A stretch of DNA of 64,000 bases from Pedobacter montanisoli (GTDB lineage Bacteria > Bacteroidota > Bacteroidia > Sphingobacteriales > Sphingobacteriaceae): assembly GCF_022809115.1 (NCBI RefSeq), contig NZ_JALGBH010000001.1, forward strand, positions 1,550,001-1,614,000. The letters run 5' to 3'. The position numbers and the translations under genes were made by a program. The notes under the pieces were generated by a model. It worked only from the letters and a program-made list of their open reading frames with translations. It searched no databases and was not told where the DNA came from. Positions 46,621 through 55,262 of the stretch are shown here, piece after piece (position 1 is the first letter of the stretch; the number at the start of each line of letters is the position of its first letter).

Positions 46621-47820
46621 ATGTTTAACATTAATACACTATTAGAGAAAACCAAAGGAGACAGATGGATATGGTTAATTATAATCATGTTATCCATGAT
46701 CTCTGTTATGGCGGTATATAGTGCTACAGGAGCAATTGCCTATAAAAAAGGGGTAACAGTAGAGAAATACCTGCTTTATAAGCATGTGATTTTTGTATTG
46801 CTTGGTATTGCCATGATTTATATAGCACACTTGCTGGATTATAAATATTACGCAGGTATCTCTAAAGTATTAATGATCATTACAATACCATTGCTTATTT
46901 ATACACTAATATTTGGTAGCAATATCAACGATGCATCACGCTGGGTAAAAATTCCGGTCATTAACCTTACTTTCCAAACCTCAGATTTGGCTAAGCTTGC
47001 GTTAATTACATTTTTAGCCAGAATGCTAACCCGTAAACAGGAGAACATTAAAGATGTTAAGAAGGCTTTTGTCCCTATTATGGGTTCAGTTTGTGTGGTA
47101 TTTATTTTAATTGCATTAGCTAACCTTTCAACAGCTTTGATGCTGTTTGGAGTAAGTATTTTATTGCTAATTATTGGGCGTATCAGTATAAAACAGATTT
47201 TAACTGTATGTGCAGCTGGATTTGTGCTTTTGCTATTTGTAGTGTTTTTAGGACCAAGAAGAGAAACCTACAAATCGCGTATGAATGCTTTTTTTCATCC
47301 CGAATTACAACATTCTGATAAAACATACCAATCAGATCATGCAAAAATTGCATTAGCAACAGGTGGTTTTTTTGGTAAGGGACCAGGTAATAGTACCGAA
47401 AGGAATTTTTTACCACATCCGTACTCTGATTTTATTTTTGCCATTATTATTGAGGAGTACGGCACAGTAGGTGGTTTAGCAATCGTTACCCTTTATCTGG
47501 TTCTGCTTTATCGGTGCGTACGTATCGTTACGCGAAGTCCCAAAGCATTTGGTGCATTACTAGCTGCTGGTCTGAGCTTTAGCTTAACTATACAGGCTTT
47601 TGCAAATATGGCGGTTGCAGTGGGCTTAGGTCCGGTAACGGGAGTTCCTTTGCCCCTGGTAAGTATGGGAGGTACTTCAATGATTTTTACAAGTATAGCT
47701 TTTGGCATTATTTTAAGTGTGAGTAGAGATGTTGAAGAGAATGAAGGAAAAACAAGCGAAAAAAATGGCGGTGAAAAAAGTAATAAGGTAATTGTAGGTG
47801 AAATACCTGCAATGGCATAG
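46621..47820 (+). CDS. ftsW: SEDS glycosyltransferase FtsW
   Basis: 399 residues, about ten helices. It has the SEDS motifs MAVYSATGAIAYKKG, FQTSDLAKLALITFLARML, and GLGPVTGVPLPLVSMGGTS near the C-terminus. FtsW polymerises septal glycan strands with FtsI. Its location between murD and the murG region is the standard dcw order, but in this window a GxxExxY gene separates it from murG. The tail (about 370-399) is hydrophilic. Confidence 0.93.
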   Translation: MFNINTLLEKTKGDRWIWLIIIMLSMISVMAVYSATGAIAYKKGVTVEKYLLYKHVIFVLLGIAMIYIAHLLDYKYYAGISKVLMIITIPLLIYTLIFGSNINDASRWVKIPVINLTFQTSDLAKLALITFLARMLTRKQENIKDVKKAFVPIMGSVCVVFILIALANLSTALMLFGVSILLLIIGRISIKQILTVCAAGFVLLLFVVFLGPRRETYKSRMNAFFHPELQHSDKTYQSDHAKIALATGGFFGKGPGNSTERNFLPHPYSDFIFAIIIEEYGTVGGLAIVTLYLVLLYRCVRIVTRSPKAFGALLAAGLSFSLTIQAFANMAVAVGLGPVTGVPLPLVSMGGTSMIFTSIAFGIILSVSRDVEENEGKTSEKNGGEKSNKVIVGEIPAMA

Positions 47821-47825
47821 GTATT

Positions 47826-47853
47826 ACCACAAAAGACATAAAAGGATACAAAG
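47826..47853. repeat. Left imperfect inverted repeat flanking the GxxExxY gene
   Basis: The 28 bases starting ACCACAAAAGACATAAAAGG, 5 bases after the ftsW stop, match the reverse complement of 48286-48313 at about 20 of 28 positions when aligned by hand without gaps. Both arms are A-rich on their outward strand, so part of the match could be compositional. Together they frame a unit of about 488 bases. Confidence 0.5.
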
Positions 47854-47861
47854 AGAAAATA

Positions 47862-48275
47862 ATGTTAGTAACGAAAACATATCTTACCGATTTAACTTAT
47901 CAAGTTAATGGAGCAGCCATAGAAGTTCATAAAACTTTAGGTGTGGGATTGTTAGAAAGTACTTATCATAAGTGTATGGAATACGAGCTTGCTCTTAGGG
48001 GGATTACATTTAAAACCGAATTGAATGTACCTGTTTGTTATAAAGGGATAAATATTGATGCCCTCCTTAGATGCGACTTGTTTATTGAAGATATATTGGT
48101 AGTAGAATTGAAAGCAGTAGATAAGATAATGCCAATTCACGAAGCACAAGTTCTTACCTATATGAAATTGTTAGAAGCACCCAAAGGTATCATCTACAAT
48201 TTTAATGTAATTAACATTTATAAAGAAGGACAGAAAACTTATGTAAACGATGGGTTTAGATGTTTACCCGAATAA
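47862..48275 (+). CDS. GxxExxY-family protein, unknown function, inserted in the dcw cluster
   Basis: 137 residues. It carries the family motif GLLESTY in GAAIEVHKTLGVGLLESTYH (residues about 17-36), then YELALRGITFKTELNVPVCY and LFIEDILVVELKAVDKIMP. The VELKA stretch after an upstream aspartate recalls PD-(D/E)XK nuclease cores, but activity is unproven. The family is scattered across bacteria with no assigned role. It divides ftsW from murG in an otherwise compact cluster and is framed by inverted repeats. It could be a cassette-like mobile gene; expression with the operon is likely. Confidence 0.85.
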   Translation: MLVTKTYLTDLTYQVNGAAIEVHKTLGVGLLESTYHKCMEYELALRGITFKTELNVPVCYKGINIDALLRCDLFIEDILVVELKAVDKIMPIHEAQVLTYMKLLEAPKGIIYNFNVINIYKEGQKTYVNDGFRCLPE

Positions 48276-48285
48276 AATATAAAGT

Positions 48286-48313
48286 TTTTGTTCTCTTTTG
48301 TTCCTTTTGAGGT
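48286..48313. repeat. Right imperfect inverted repeat flanking the GxxExxY gene
   Basis: Reverse-complement partner of 47826-47853. Read on the minus strand it begins ACCTCAAAAGGAACAAAAGA. It starts 11 bases after the GxxExxY stop. No transposase gene is nearby, so any movement would depend on enzymes elsewhere. Confidence 0.5.
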
Positions 48314-48352
48314 TCAAAATAGAATAATGAAAAAATAATTAACAAAAACAAA

Positions 48353-49459
48353 ATGAATAATTTCCCAAAAATTATCATATCTGGAGGTGGCACAGGCGGG
48401 CATATATTTCCCGCCATTGCCATTGCCAATGCATTAAAAAGAATATCACCGCAATGTGAAATTCTTTTTGTAGGTGCAGAAGGCAAAATGGAAATGGAAA
48501 AAGTTCCGGCTGCCGGTTATGAAATAGAGGGCTTAAATATTAGAGGCATACAAAGAGGGTCGGTATTGAAAAACTTGACTTTACCCTTTAAAGTGATAGA
48601 AAGTGTGCGCAAAGCGGGTAAAATTATAGAAAGGTTTAAACCAGATGTGGTAGTAGGCGTAGGTGGCTATGCATCAGGACCATTATTATATGCAGCCTCA
48701 AAAAGAAAAATACCTTATTTGATACAGGAGCAAAATTCATTTGCCGGTGTAACCAATAAGCTGTTAAGTAAAAACGCTTCAAAGATTTGTGTAGCGTTTG
48801 ATGGAATGGAACAATTTTTTCCTGCAGATAAAATATTGAAAACAGGTAATCCGGTCCGTAGGGATGTAGTAGAAATCACAGGTAAGCATTATGCCGGAGC
48901 AGAGCTTTTAAAATTAAACCCTTTAAAGAAAACCATATTGGTAACAGGAGGGAGCTTAGGAGCAGGAACCCTAAACAAAAGTATAGAAAAACATCTTGAT
49001 GAGATTATTGCCAGTGATGTACAGGTGATATGGCAAACAGGCAAGTTCTATTACAAAGGTGTAATAGAAAGAATAGGCTTAAACTATCATCCTAATGTTT
49101 GCATCCTGGAATTTTTAAACAAGATGGATTTGGCTTATGCTGCTGCAGATGTGATTGTATCAAGAGCAGGAGCAGGTACCATTGCAGAGCTTTGTATTAT
49201 TAAAAAGCCAGTTATTCTAGTTCCATCGCCAAATGTGGCCGAAGACCATCAGACAAAGAACGCCATGGCTTTGGTTAAAAATAATGCGGCTGTAATGATT
49301 AAAGATAATGCAGCAGAAGATACATTGGTAAAAGAGGCACTGAACCTGTTAAATAATAGTGAAAAATGCGAAACGCTTAGCGAGAATATAAGTAAAATGG
49401 CATTAGCCGATGCTGATACCATCATAGCGCAGCAGGTATTAAAACTGGTTAAGCGTTAA
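48353..49459 (+). CDS. murG: Lipid II synthase, UDP-GlcNAc transferase MurG
   Basis: 368 residues. The ISGGGTGGHIFPAIAIANAL loop binds the acceptor pyrophosphate at the membrane. QEQNSFAGVTNKLLSK, TGGSLGAGTLNK and SRAGAGTIAELCIIKKPVIL complete the GT28 pattern. It adds GlcNAc to lipid I to form lipid II at the inner membrane's cytoplasmic face. It begins about 40 bases after the right inverted repeat and ends 18 bases before murC. Confidence 0.95.
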   Translation: MNNFPKIIISGGGTGGHIFPAIAIANALKRISPQCEILFVGAEGKMEMEKVPAAGYEIEGLNIRGIQRGSVLKNLTLPFKVIESVRKAGKIIERFKPDVVVGVGGYASGPLLYAASKRKIPYLIQEQNSFAGVTNKLLSKNASKICVAFDGMEQFFPADKILKTGNPVRRDVVEITGKHYAGAELLKLNPLKKTILVTGGSLGAGTLNKSIEKHLDEIIASDVQVIWQTGKFYYKGVIERIGLNYHPNVCILEFLNKMDLAYAAADVIVSRAGAGTIAELCIIKKPVILVPSPNVAEDHQTKNAMALVKNNAAVMIKDNAAEDTLVKEALNLLNNSEKCETLSENISKMALADADTIIAQQVLKLVKR

Positions 49460-49477
49460 TAAAGCATAAGAAGTAAT

Positions 49478-50830
49478 ATGGAACTGTTAAACATTAAAAA
49501 AGTCTATTTTGTAGGTATCGGAGGCATCGGTATGAGCGCCCTTGCCCGTTATTTTACAAAAAGAGGCTGTATGGTTTGTGGATATGATAAAACACAAACA
49601 GGTTTAACACGTGCCCTAGAAGAAGAAGGCATTAATATTACTTACACAGATGACATTGCCCAGGTACCGAGTGATTTTAATGAGGTAAATCCTGAGACTT
49701 TGATCGTATATACACCTGCTATTCCTAAAGACTCTAAGATTTTAAATTTCTTTAGAGATAAAGGATTTTCTATTAAGAAAAGATCTGAGGTTTTGGGTAT
49801 CATTAGTCAGGGCATGTTTTGTATTGCAGTGGCGGGTACACATGGTAAAACAACTACCTCATCAATGGTAGCACATATCCTTACGCATACAGGTTATGGC
49901 TGTACAGCGTTTTTGGGTGGTATCGCTACCAATTATAACAGTAATGTACTTTATGGTAAAAATAATGTTCTGGTTGTAGAAGCAGATGAATACGATAGAT
50001 CTTTTCTAACGCTACACCCTGATATTGCTGTGGTAACCTCTATGGATGCCGACCATTTGGATATTTATGGAGATGCGGCTCACTTACAAGAATCGTTTCA
50101 TCTTTTTGTAAGCCAGATCAAAGAAGATGGAAAGCTCTTTGTTAGAGAAGGATTGCCTTTACATGGCATTACTTATAGTTCAGGATCGCAATCTGCTTTA
50201 AGAGCAATTAACATCAGAGTGGTAAATGGGGATTTTGTTTTTGATTTTGAGGATGGCTTTACAACCATAAAAGATATTACTTTGGCTATGCCGGGTAGGC
50301 ATAATGTAGAAAATGCAACGGCTGCAATAGGTGTGGCTTTAAGTTTGGGTATTAAACCTACGTTGATTAAAAAAGCTGTTGCCCATTTTAAAGGAGTAAA
50401 ACGCAGATTTGAAACTATCGTTAAAACAGAAAAACAAGTATATATAGATGATTATGCACATCATCCCGAAGAGATCAGAGCCTGTCTAGATGCTGTGCGT
50501 CAGCTTTATCCCGAAAAGAAATTAACAGCAATATTTCAACCGCACCTGTTTACACGTACCCGTGATTTTGCAGATGATTTTGCAAAAGTGTTAAGTACCG
50601 TTGATGATTTAATATTGTTAGACATTTATCCTGCAAGAGAATTACCTATAGAAGGGATAAATGCAGAAATGCTTTTAAATAAGATAACAGTAGAGCACAA
50701 ACAAGTTTGTGGAAAAAATCTGGTTACCAGTCTTATAAAAAATAAAAAACCTGAGTTAATTTTAACCATTGGCGCAGGCGATATTGATACTTTGGTTGAA
50801 CCACTAAAAGAAACTTTAAACAATGCTTAA
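49478..50830 (+). CDS. murC: UDP-MurNAc: L-Ala ligase
   Basis: 450 residues. YFVGIGGIGMSALARYFTKR is the UDP-binding Rossmann motif, VAGTHGKTTTSSMVAHIL the P-loop (K124), and IDDYAHHPEEI the MurC-specific C-domain segment. It starts building the peptide stem by adding L-alanine in the cytosol. It overlaps the ftsQ start by 8 bases. A regular member of the cluster with no visible oddities. Confidence 0.95.
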   Translation: MELLNIKKVYFVGIGGIGMSALARYFTKRGCMVCGYDKTQTGLTRALEEEGINITYTDDIAQVPSDFNEVNPETLIVYTPAIPKDSKILNFFRDKGFSIKKRSEVLGIISQGMFCIAVAGTHGKTTTSSMVAHILTHTGYGCTAFLGGIATNYNSNVLYGKNNVLVVEADEYDRSFLTLHPDIAVVTSMDADHLDIYGDAAHLQESFHLFVSQIKEDGKLFVREGLPLHGITYSSGSQSALRAINIRVVNGDFVFDFEDGFTTIKDITLAMPGRHNVENATAAIGVALSLGIKPTLIKKAVAHFKGVKRRFETIVKTEKQVYIDDYAHHPEEIRACLDAVRQLYPEKKLTAIFQPHLFTRTRDFADDFAKVLSTVDDLILLDIYPARELPIEGINAEMLLNKITVEHKQVCGKNLVTSLIKNKKPELILTIGAGDIDTLVEPLKETLNNA

Positions 50831-51893
50831 AAAAATAAATTGGAGAGCTATTTTTAAAGGTTTTGCCTGGCTTGTCTGCCTGGCAGGGGTTGTGGTATTA
50901 ATGAGTTTTATTAACGTTAAGAAACAAAGCACTAAATGTATTGATGTACAGATATTAATTCCGGGAGCAGATAATTTTATTGAAAGAGAAGAAATAGAGG
51001 CGATCATTAATAAAGATGGGAAATTACTGGGCAGATCGCTTGAAAAAATAAATATTCACAGTATTGAGCGTGACATCAAAGACAATCCATATATAGGATT
51101 TGCTAAGGTGTATGCAGATATGGATGGTGTGATTTATGTTAAAATTAAACAACGCCAGCCTGTACTTAGAGTAATCAATGCCGGAGGGCAGGACTATTAT
51201 ATAGATAAAGAAGGTTTAAAAATGCCAGTGTCGGCAAATTTTACGGCCAACGTTTTAGTTGCAAATGGCAATATTTTAGAAGGTTTTAGTGGTAAGATAG
51301 ATACGCTTTTTACACCTTTAGCAAAAGATCTGTATAAAACAGCTTTGTATATTAAAAGCGATACGCTGTGGGATGCACAGATTGAGCAGATTTATGTAGA
51401 TGACAAAAATGATTTTGAACTGGTACCAAGAATAGGTAACCAGCGCATAATTTTAGGCAATGCAGACCATATAGATACAAAGCTGAATAATTTAATGGCT
51501 TTTTATAAACAGGCTATGCCTAAAGTGGGGTGGAATACTTATAAAACCATCAACCTGAAATACACTAATCAGGTGGTATGCGAAAGAAGAGATTCTGTTT
51601 CTATTAAGAAGCTTGAACAGGTAAAAGTGGTTGAGCCAAATAATAGCCAGGATAGACAACAGGCCATAGATTCTGTAGTAAAAGAATCAATTGCTCAGGA
51701 AATTAAAAAGGCTACGGCTGAGGTTCATGAGCAAAAAATAGGTGCCAGTGCAGAAAAAAATAACAGTAAAGCAGGTACAACCGTTACAAAGAGTACCAAA
51801 GAAGATACTAATAAGCAACAAAAAGCAAATACCCCGGTAAAGAAAGAAAGTGTAAAAAACGTAAGTTCTGCTACCGATAAGAAAAATAGATAA
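50823..51893 (+). CDS. ftsQ: Cell division protein FtsQ/DivIB
   Basis: 356 residues. One membrane helix near residues 11-29 (KGFAWLVCLAGVVVLMSFIN) is followed by a periplasmic part that includes a POTRA-like region (about 45-115: NFIEREEIEAIINKDGK). A long hydrophilic tail, about 265-356, is rich in Lys, Glu, Thr and Ser, and is not present in E. coli FtsQ. It recruits FtsL/FtsB and FtsW/FtsI to the division site. Located between murC and ftsA, as expected. Confidence 0.88.
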   Translation: MLKKINWRAIFKGFAWLVCLAGVVVLMSFINVKKQSTKCIDVQILIPGADNFIEREEIEAIINKDGKLLGRSLEKINIHSIERDIKDNPYIGFAKVYADMDGVIYVKIKQRQPVLRVINAGGQDYYIDKEGLKMPVSANFTANVLVANGNILEGFSGKIDTLFTPLAKDLYKTALYIKSDTLWDAQIEQIYVDDKNDFELVPRIGNQRIILGNADHIDTKLNNLMAFYKQAMPKVGWNTYKTINLKYTNQVVCERRDSVSIKKLEQVKVVEPNNSQDRQQAIDSVVKESIAQEIKKATAEVHEQKIGASAEKNNSKAGTTVTKSTKEDTNKQQKANTPVKKESVKNVSSATDKKNR

Positions 51894-51924
51894 AAATTAA
51901 AGGCAACAATAAATTAATAGAGTT

Positions 51925-53277
51925 ATGGGCAAAGAGAAAACTACCGTTCAGTCTCCAATAGTTGTAGGTTTAGATATTGGTACAACTAAGATCTGTGCTA
52001 TTGTGGGGCGTAAAACGCAACATGGAAAGATAGAAGTATTAGGTATAGGAAAAGCAGAATCGGCAGGAGTAACACGTGGTGTGGTATCTAATATACAGAA
52101 AACGGTACAAGGAATAAACTCGGCAGTAGATCTGGCCAGCGGTCAGTCTAATGTAGAGATCAGGGTGGTAAATGTGGGTATTGCCGGACAACATATTAAG
52201 AGTTTGCAACATCGTGGTATATTAACCCGCAGAGAGCTCAACAGCGAGATCAGCAAAAAAGATATCGATAAATTAATTGACGATATGTTTAAACTGGTTA
52301 TGCCTCCGGGAGAAGAAATCATCCATGTTTTGCCGCAAGAATTTACAATTGATAATGAACCAGGCATCAAAGATCCGGTAGGTATGGCAGGGGTACGCCT
52401 TGAAGCCAACTTCCATATTATATCGGGACAAGTTACAGCCGTAAAAAATATTATGCGCTGTGTAACCAATGCCGGTTTACAAACACAGGAGCTTATTCTG
52501 GAGCCTTTAGCATCATCAGAAGCCGTACTTAGCGAAGAGGAAAAAGAAGCAGGGGTATGCTTGGTTGATATAGGCGGTGGAACCACTGATGTGGCTATTT
52601 TTCATGAGGGTATTATTCGTCATACAGCAGTAATTCCATTTGGAGGTAACAGTGTAACAGAAGACATCAGAGAAGGATGTTCTGTAATGCGTAACCAAGC
52701 TGAGTTGTTAAAAACCAGATTTGGCTCTGCTTTAGCTGAAGAAAATAAAGAAAATGAAATTATTTGCGTACCAGGTTTAAGAGGAAGAGAACCGAAAGAA
52801 ATTTCAGTGAAAAACCTCGCTTATATCATACAAGCCCGTATGGAAGAAATTGTAGAGCATGTTTACTACGAGATCAAGTCATCGGGATATGAAAAGAAAC
52901 TGATAGGAGGTGTGGTTATTACAGGTGGAGGTGCTTTATTGAAGCATTTAAACCAATTGGTAGAATATGTAACCGGTTTAGATTGCCGTGTGGGTTATCC
53001 AAATGAGCACCTTTCTAAATATGAAGAAATGCCTAAAACTGTTTATGATGATTTGAAAAGCCCTATGTATGCAACCAGTGTAGGTTTGCTGATAAAAGGT
53101 ATTCAGAAAACAGAAGAACTTTTAGAGGAAATGAAAAAACCAGGTGTAATAGTTGCCCAGCCTGAAGGAAAAGATAAAGTAAAAAAACGAGGATTATTTA
53201 GTACGCTGCTTCAAAAAACGTCAGAATTTATTAAAGACGATATGAATGTAAGCGATGAAGATTACATCCGTCCGTAA
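51925..53277 (+). CDS. ftsA: Cell division protein FtsA
   Basis: 450 residues, actin-like ATPase. GLDIGTTKICAIVGRK is phosphate-1, VCLVDIGGGTTDVAIFHEG phosphate-2 and GGVVITGGGALLKHLN the adenosine-binding motif. A SHS2 insertion (about 90-170) is present. A C-terminal segment of basic and hydrophobic residues near RGLFSTLLQKTSEFIKDD could be the membrane-binding helix. FtsA tethers FtsZ filaments to the inner membrane. ftsZ follows after a 130-base gap containing repeats. Confidence 0.95.
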   Translation: MGKEKTTVQSPIVVGLDIGTTKICAIVGRKTQHGKIEVLGIGKAESAGVTRGVVSNIQKTVQGINSAVDLASGQSNVEIRVVNVGIAGQHIKSLQHRGILTRRELNSEISKKDIDKLIDDMFKLVMPPGEEIIHVLPQEFTIDNEPGIKDPVGMAGVRLEANFHIISGQVTAVKNIMRCVTNAGLQTQELILEPLASSEAVLSEEEKEAGVCLVDIGGGTTDVAIFHEGIIRHTAVIPFGGNSVTEDIREGCSVMRNQAELLKTRFGSALAEENKENEIICVPGLRGREPKEISVKNLAYIIQARMEEIVEHVYYEIKSSGYEKKLIGGVVITGGGALLKHLNQLVEYVTGLDCRVGYPNEHLSKYEEMPKTVYDDLKSPMYATSVGLLIKGIQKTEELLEEMKKPGVIVAQPEGKDKVKKRGLFSTLLQKTSEFIKDDMNVSDEDYIRP

Positions 53278-53281
53278 GTAT

Positions 53282-53328
53282 TTTTCCACAAATTGGGATT
53301 TTTCCACAATCTTAACAATTGTGGAAAA
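53282..53328. promoter_or_regulatory. ftsA-ftsZ spacer with three DnaA-box-like sites and a hairpin
   Basis: TTTTCCACA occurs at 53282-53290 and 53300-53308, and its reverse complement TGTGGAAAA at 53320-53328. Each fits the relaxed DnaA consensus TTWTNCACA. The second and third copies also form an 11-bp perfect stem (53300-53310 with 53318-53328) with a 7-base loop. No T run follows, so it is not a normal terminator. It lies about 80 bases before the ftsZ ATG and may regulate ftsZ transcription or mRNA. No TAnnTTTG element was seen in the rest of the gap. Confidence 0.6.
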
Positions 53329-53407
53329 CGACTGTTAAAAAAGTGTTAATATTACAGTAGCGTTGAATAGAAAAATCTAATTTTTTAAACAACTGATTCA
53401 TAATCAT

Positions 53408-55054
53408 ATGCAGTTCGAAATGTTAAAAGATAAATCTTCAATCATCAAAGTAATTGGTGTTGGAGGTGGCGGAGGTAATGCTGTAAACCACATGTACCGT
53501 CAGGGAATTACAGGAGTAGACTTTATCATCTGTAATACAGATGCGCAAGCTTTAGAATTTAGTCCTATTCCTAACAAGGTACAATTAGGTGCCAGTTTAA
53601 CCGAGGGTATGGGAGCTGGTTCTATACCTGAAGTTGGAAAAAATTCGGCTATAGAAAATATAGATGATTTAAAGAACATGTTGGGCAGTACAACCAAAAT
53701 GCTTTTTATCACGGCCGGAATGGGTGGAGGTACAGGTACGGGAGCAAGCCCTATCATTGCCAAAGCAGCTAAAGAATTAGATATTTTAACTGTAGCTATT
53801 GTAACTACACCTTTTGCTTTTGAAGGTAAAAGACGTAAAATGCAGGCCGATGACGGTTTAGAAGAACTGAAAAAATACGTTGACTCTTACCTTGTAATTT
53901 CTAACGACAGATTAAGAGAAATCTTCGGAAACCTGACACTAGGTTCTGCCTTTGCTCAGGCCGATGATATTTTATCAACTGCAGCAAAAGGAATTGCCGA
54001 AATTATTACTGTTCCGGGCTATATCAACGTTGACTTTAAAGATGTACGCACTGTAATGAAAGAAAGTGGTGTATGCATCATGGGAAGTTATGCAGCCGAA
54101 GGCGAAAACAGAGCTTTGGCAGCTGTTGAAGGCGCTTTAGCTTCACCTCTTTTAAAAGATAATGAAATTGAAGGAGCCAGATATATCTTGCTAAATATCA
54201 GTTCTGGTGTTAAGGAAGTAACCATGGATGAGGTTTCTGTGATTACCGATTACATTCAGGATAAAGCAGGTCTTTCTGCCGATTTGATTTGGGGTAATTG
54301 TATCGATGAGAATTTAGGCGACAGAATTTCAGTAACTATTATTGCTACTGGTTTCCAAACTAAAGAACAACGCGATAAAGAAAAAGAAAATATCAAAAAG
54401 GTATCTCTTCTAACTCCTGAAGATGCACCGTTGATTAAACCGGTTGAGCCCGTAAATACTTTCATTGAACCTAAGTCTGAACCGGTAATTGAAGAACCTG
54501 TTTTAAAAATTCAGGAAGAGCCTAAGCAATCAAACCTATTTGGAGATCTGTTCAATAATAGCATAGCACAATCGCAGATAGAACAACCTGAAAATAAAGC
54601 TGTTTTCCATCAATTGGTTGAAGAAGAGCCAGCTAATGAAAGTCAGAATAATAATGAGGCTGGATTTGAATTTGAAGTTAAGGTATCAGAAACGAATTTT
54701 GTTTTCGAAACACCTGTTGCTACCATAAACGAGCCTGAAGAAGACTATGTTCCGGTTGCAGAAACGCAGAGTTATGATGTTGATGAGGATAAAACAGACG
54801 AATCAATTGAAGAGCAATTGAGAAAATCTAAAGAAAGAATATTAAGGTTAAAAGACCTGAGCATGAAACTGCGTACCTCTAACGGTTTACAAGAGCTGGA
54901 AAATGAGCCTGCTTATAAACGTAAACAAATGCAGTTACAACAAATTCAACATTCATCAGAATCGCAGGTTTCGCGTTTTACATTGAGCAATGATGAAGAT
55001 GGAGAAACAGGTATCAGACCTAACAACTCTTTTTTACACGATAATGTTGACTAA
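53408..55054 (+). CDS. ftsZ: Tubulin-like cell division GTPase FtsZ
   Basis: 548 residues. The GTP-binding signature G106-GGTGTG112 and N-terminal IKVIGVGGGGGNAVNHM are clear. The GTPase core ends near residue 320, and a long acidic linker (about 330-490) is followed by a basic helix. The protein is much longer than E. coli FtsZ (383 residues); long C-terminal linkers are usual in Bacteroidota. It forms the Z ring that drives septation and anchors to FtsA. The gene is the last of the dcw cluster, closed by a terminator 26 bases after its stop. Confidence 0.97.
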   Translation: MQFEMLKDKSSIIKVIGVGGGGGNAVNHMYRQGITGVDFIICNTDAQALEFSPIPNKVQLGASLTEGMGAGSIPEVGKNSAIENIDDLKNMLGSTTKMLFITAGMGGGTGTGASPIIAKAAKELDILTVAIVTTPFAFEGKRRKMQADDGLEELKKYVDSYLVISNDRLREIFGNLTLGSAFAQADDILSTAAKGIAEIITVPGYINVDFKDVRTVMKESGVCIMGSYAAEGENRALAAVEGALASPLLKDNEIEGARYILLNISSGVKEVTMDEVSVITDYIQDKAGLSADLIWGNCIDENLGDRISVTIIATGFQTKEQRDKEKENIKKVSLLTPEDAPLIKPVEPVNTFIEPKSEPVIEEPVLKIQEEPKQSNLFGDLFNNSIAQSQIEQPENKAVFHQLVEEEPANESQNNNEAGFEFEVKVSETNFVFETPVATINEPEEDYVPVAETQSYDVDEDKTDESIEEQLRKSKERILRLKDLSMKLRTSNGLQELENEPAYKRKQMQLQQIQHSSESQVSRFTLSNDEDGETGIRPNNSFLHDNVD

Positions 55055-55080
55055 TAAGCCGTAAACATAAATATAGATCA

Positions 55081-55112
55081 GCCTTAGCAACTATTGTTGC
55101 TAAGGCTTTTTT
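55081..55112 (+). terminator. Rho-independent terminator of ftsZ and the dcw cluster
   Basis: An 11-bp perfect stem, GCCTTAGCAAC with GTTGCTAAGGC, has the loop TATT and is followed by a run of six T. It lies 26 bases after the ftsZ stop. Confidence 0.95.
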
Positions 55113-55187
55113 GTTTAAAATCTTAAAAATACGTTTCGTTTTTACATAAAAATAACCTAAATGTCTGCTAAGCATATAAGTTGTGGG

Positions 55188-55218
55188 TTGATAAATAGTT
55201 ATTTTAAGGTTAAATTTG
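55188..55218 (+). promoter_or_regulatory. Bacteroidota-type promoter
   Basis: TTG at 55188-55190, a 20-base spacer, then TAAATTTG at 55211-55218 match the -33/-7 consensus (TTTG, TAnnTTTG). Transcription should start near 55222-55224, leaving an untranslated leader of about 40 bases before the TTG start of the oxoamine-synthase-family gene. Confidence 0.6.
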
Positions 55219-55262
55219 CGCAATTTTAATTCTAATATAAGATTCACTAATACAATAATAAA

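Noticed and set aside
52143..52586. 147-codon open frame opposite ftsA
   Set aside because: Antisense to conserved ftsA motifs and low-complexity in composition.
53300..53328. Terminator after ftsA
   Set aside because: The stem is perfect but lacks a T run on either useful side, so a regulatory role is preferred.
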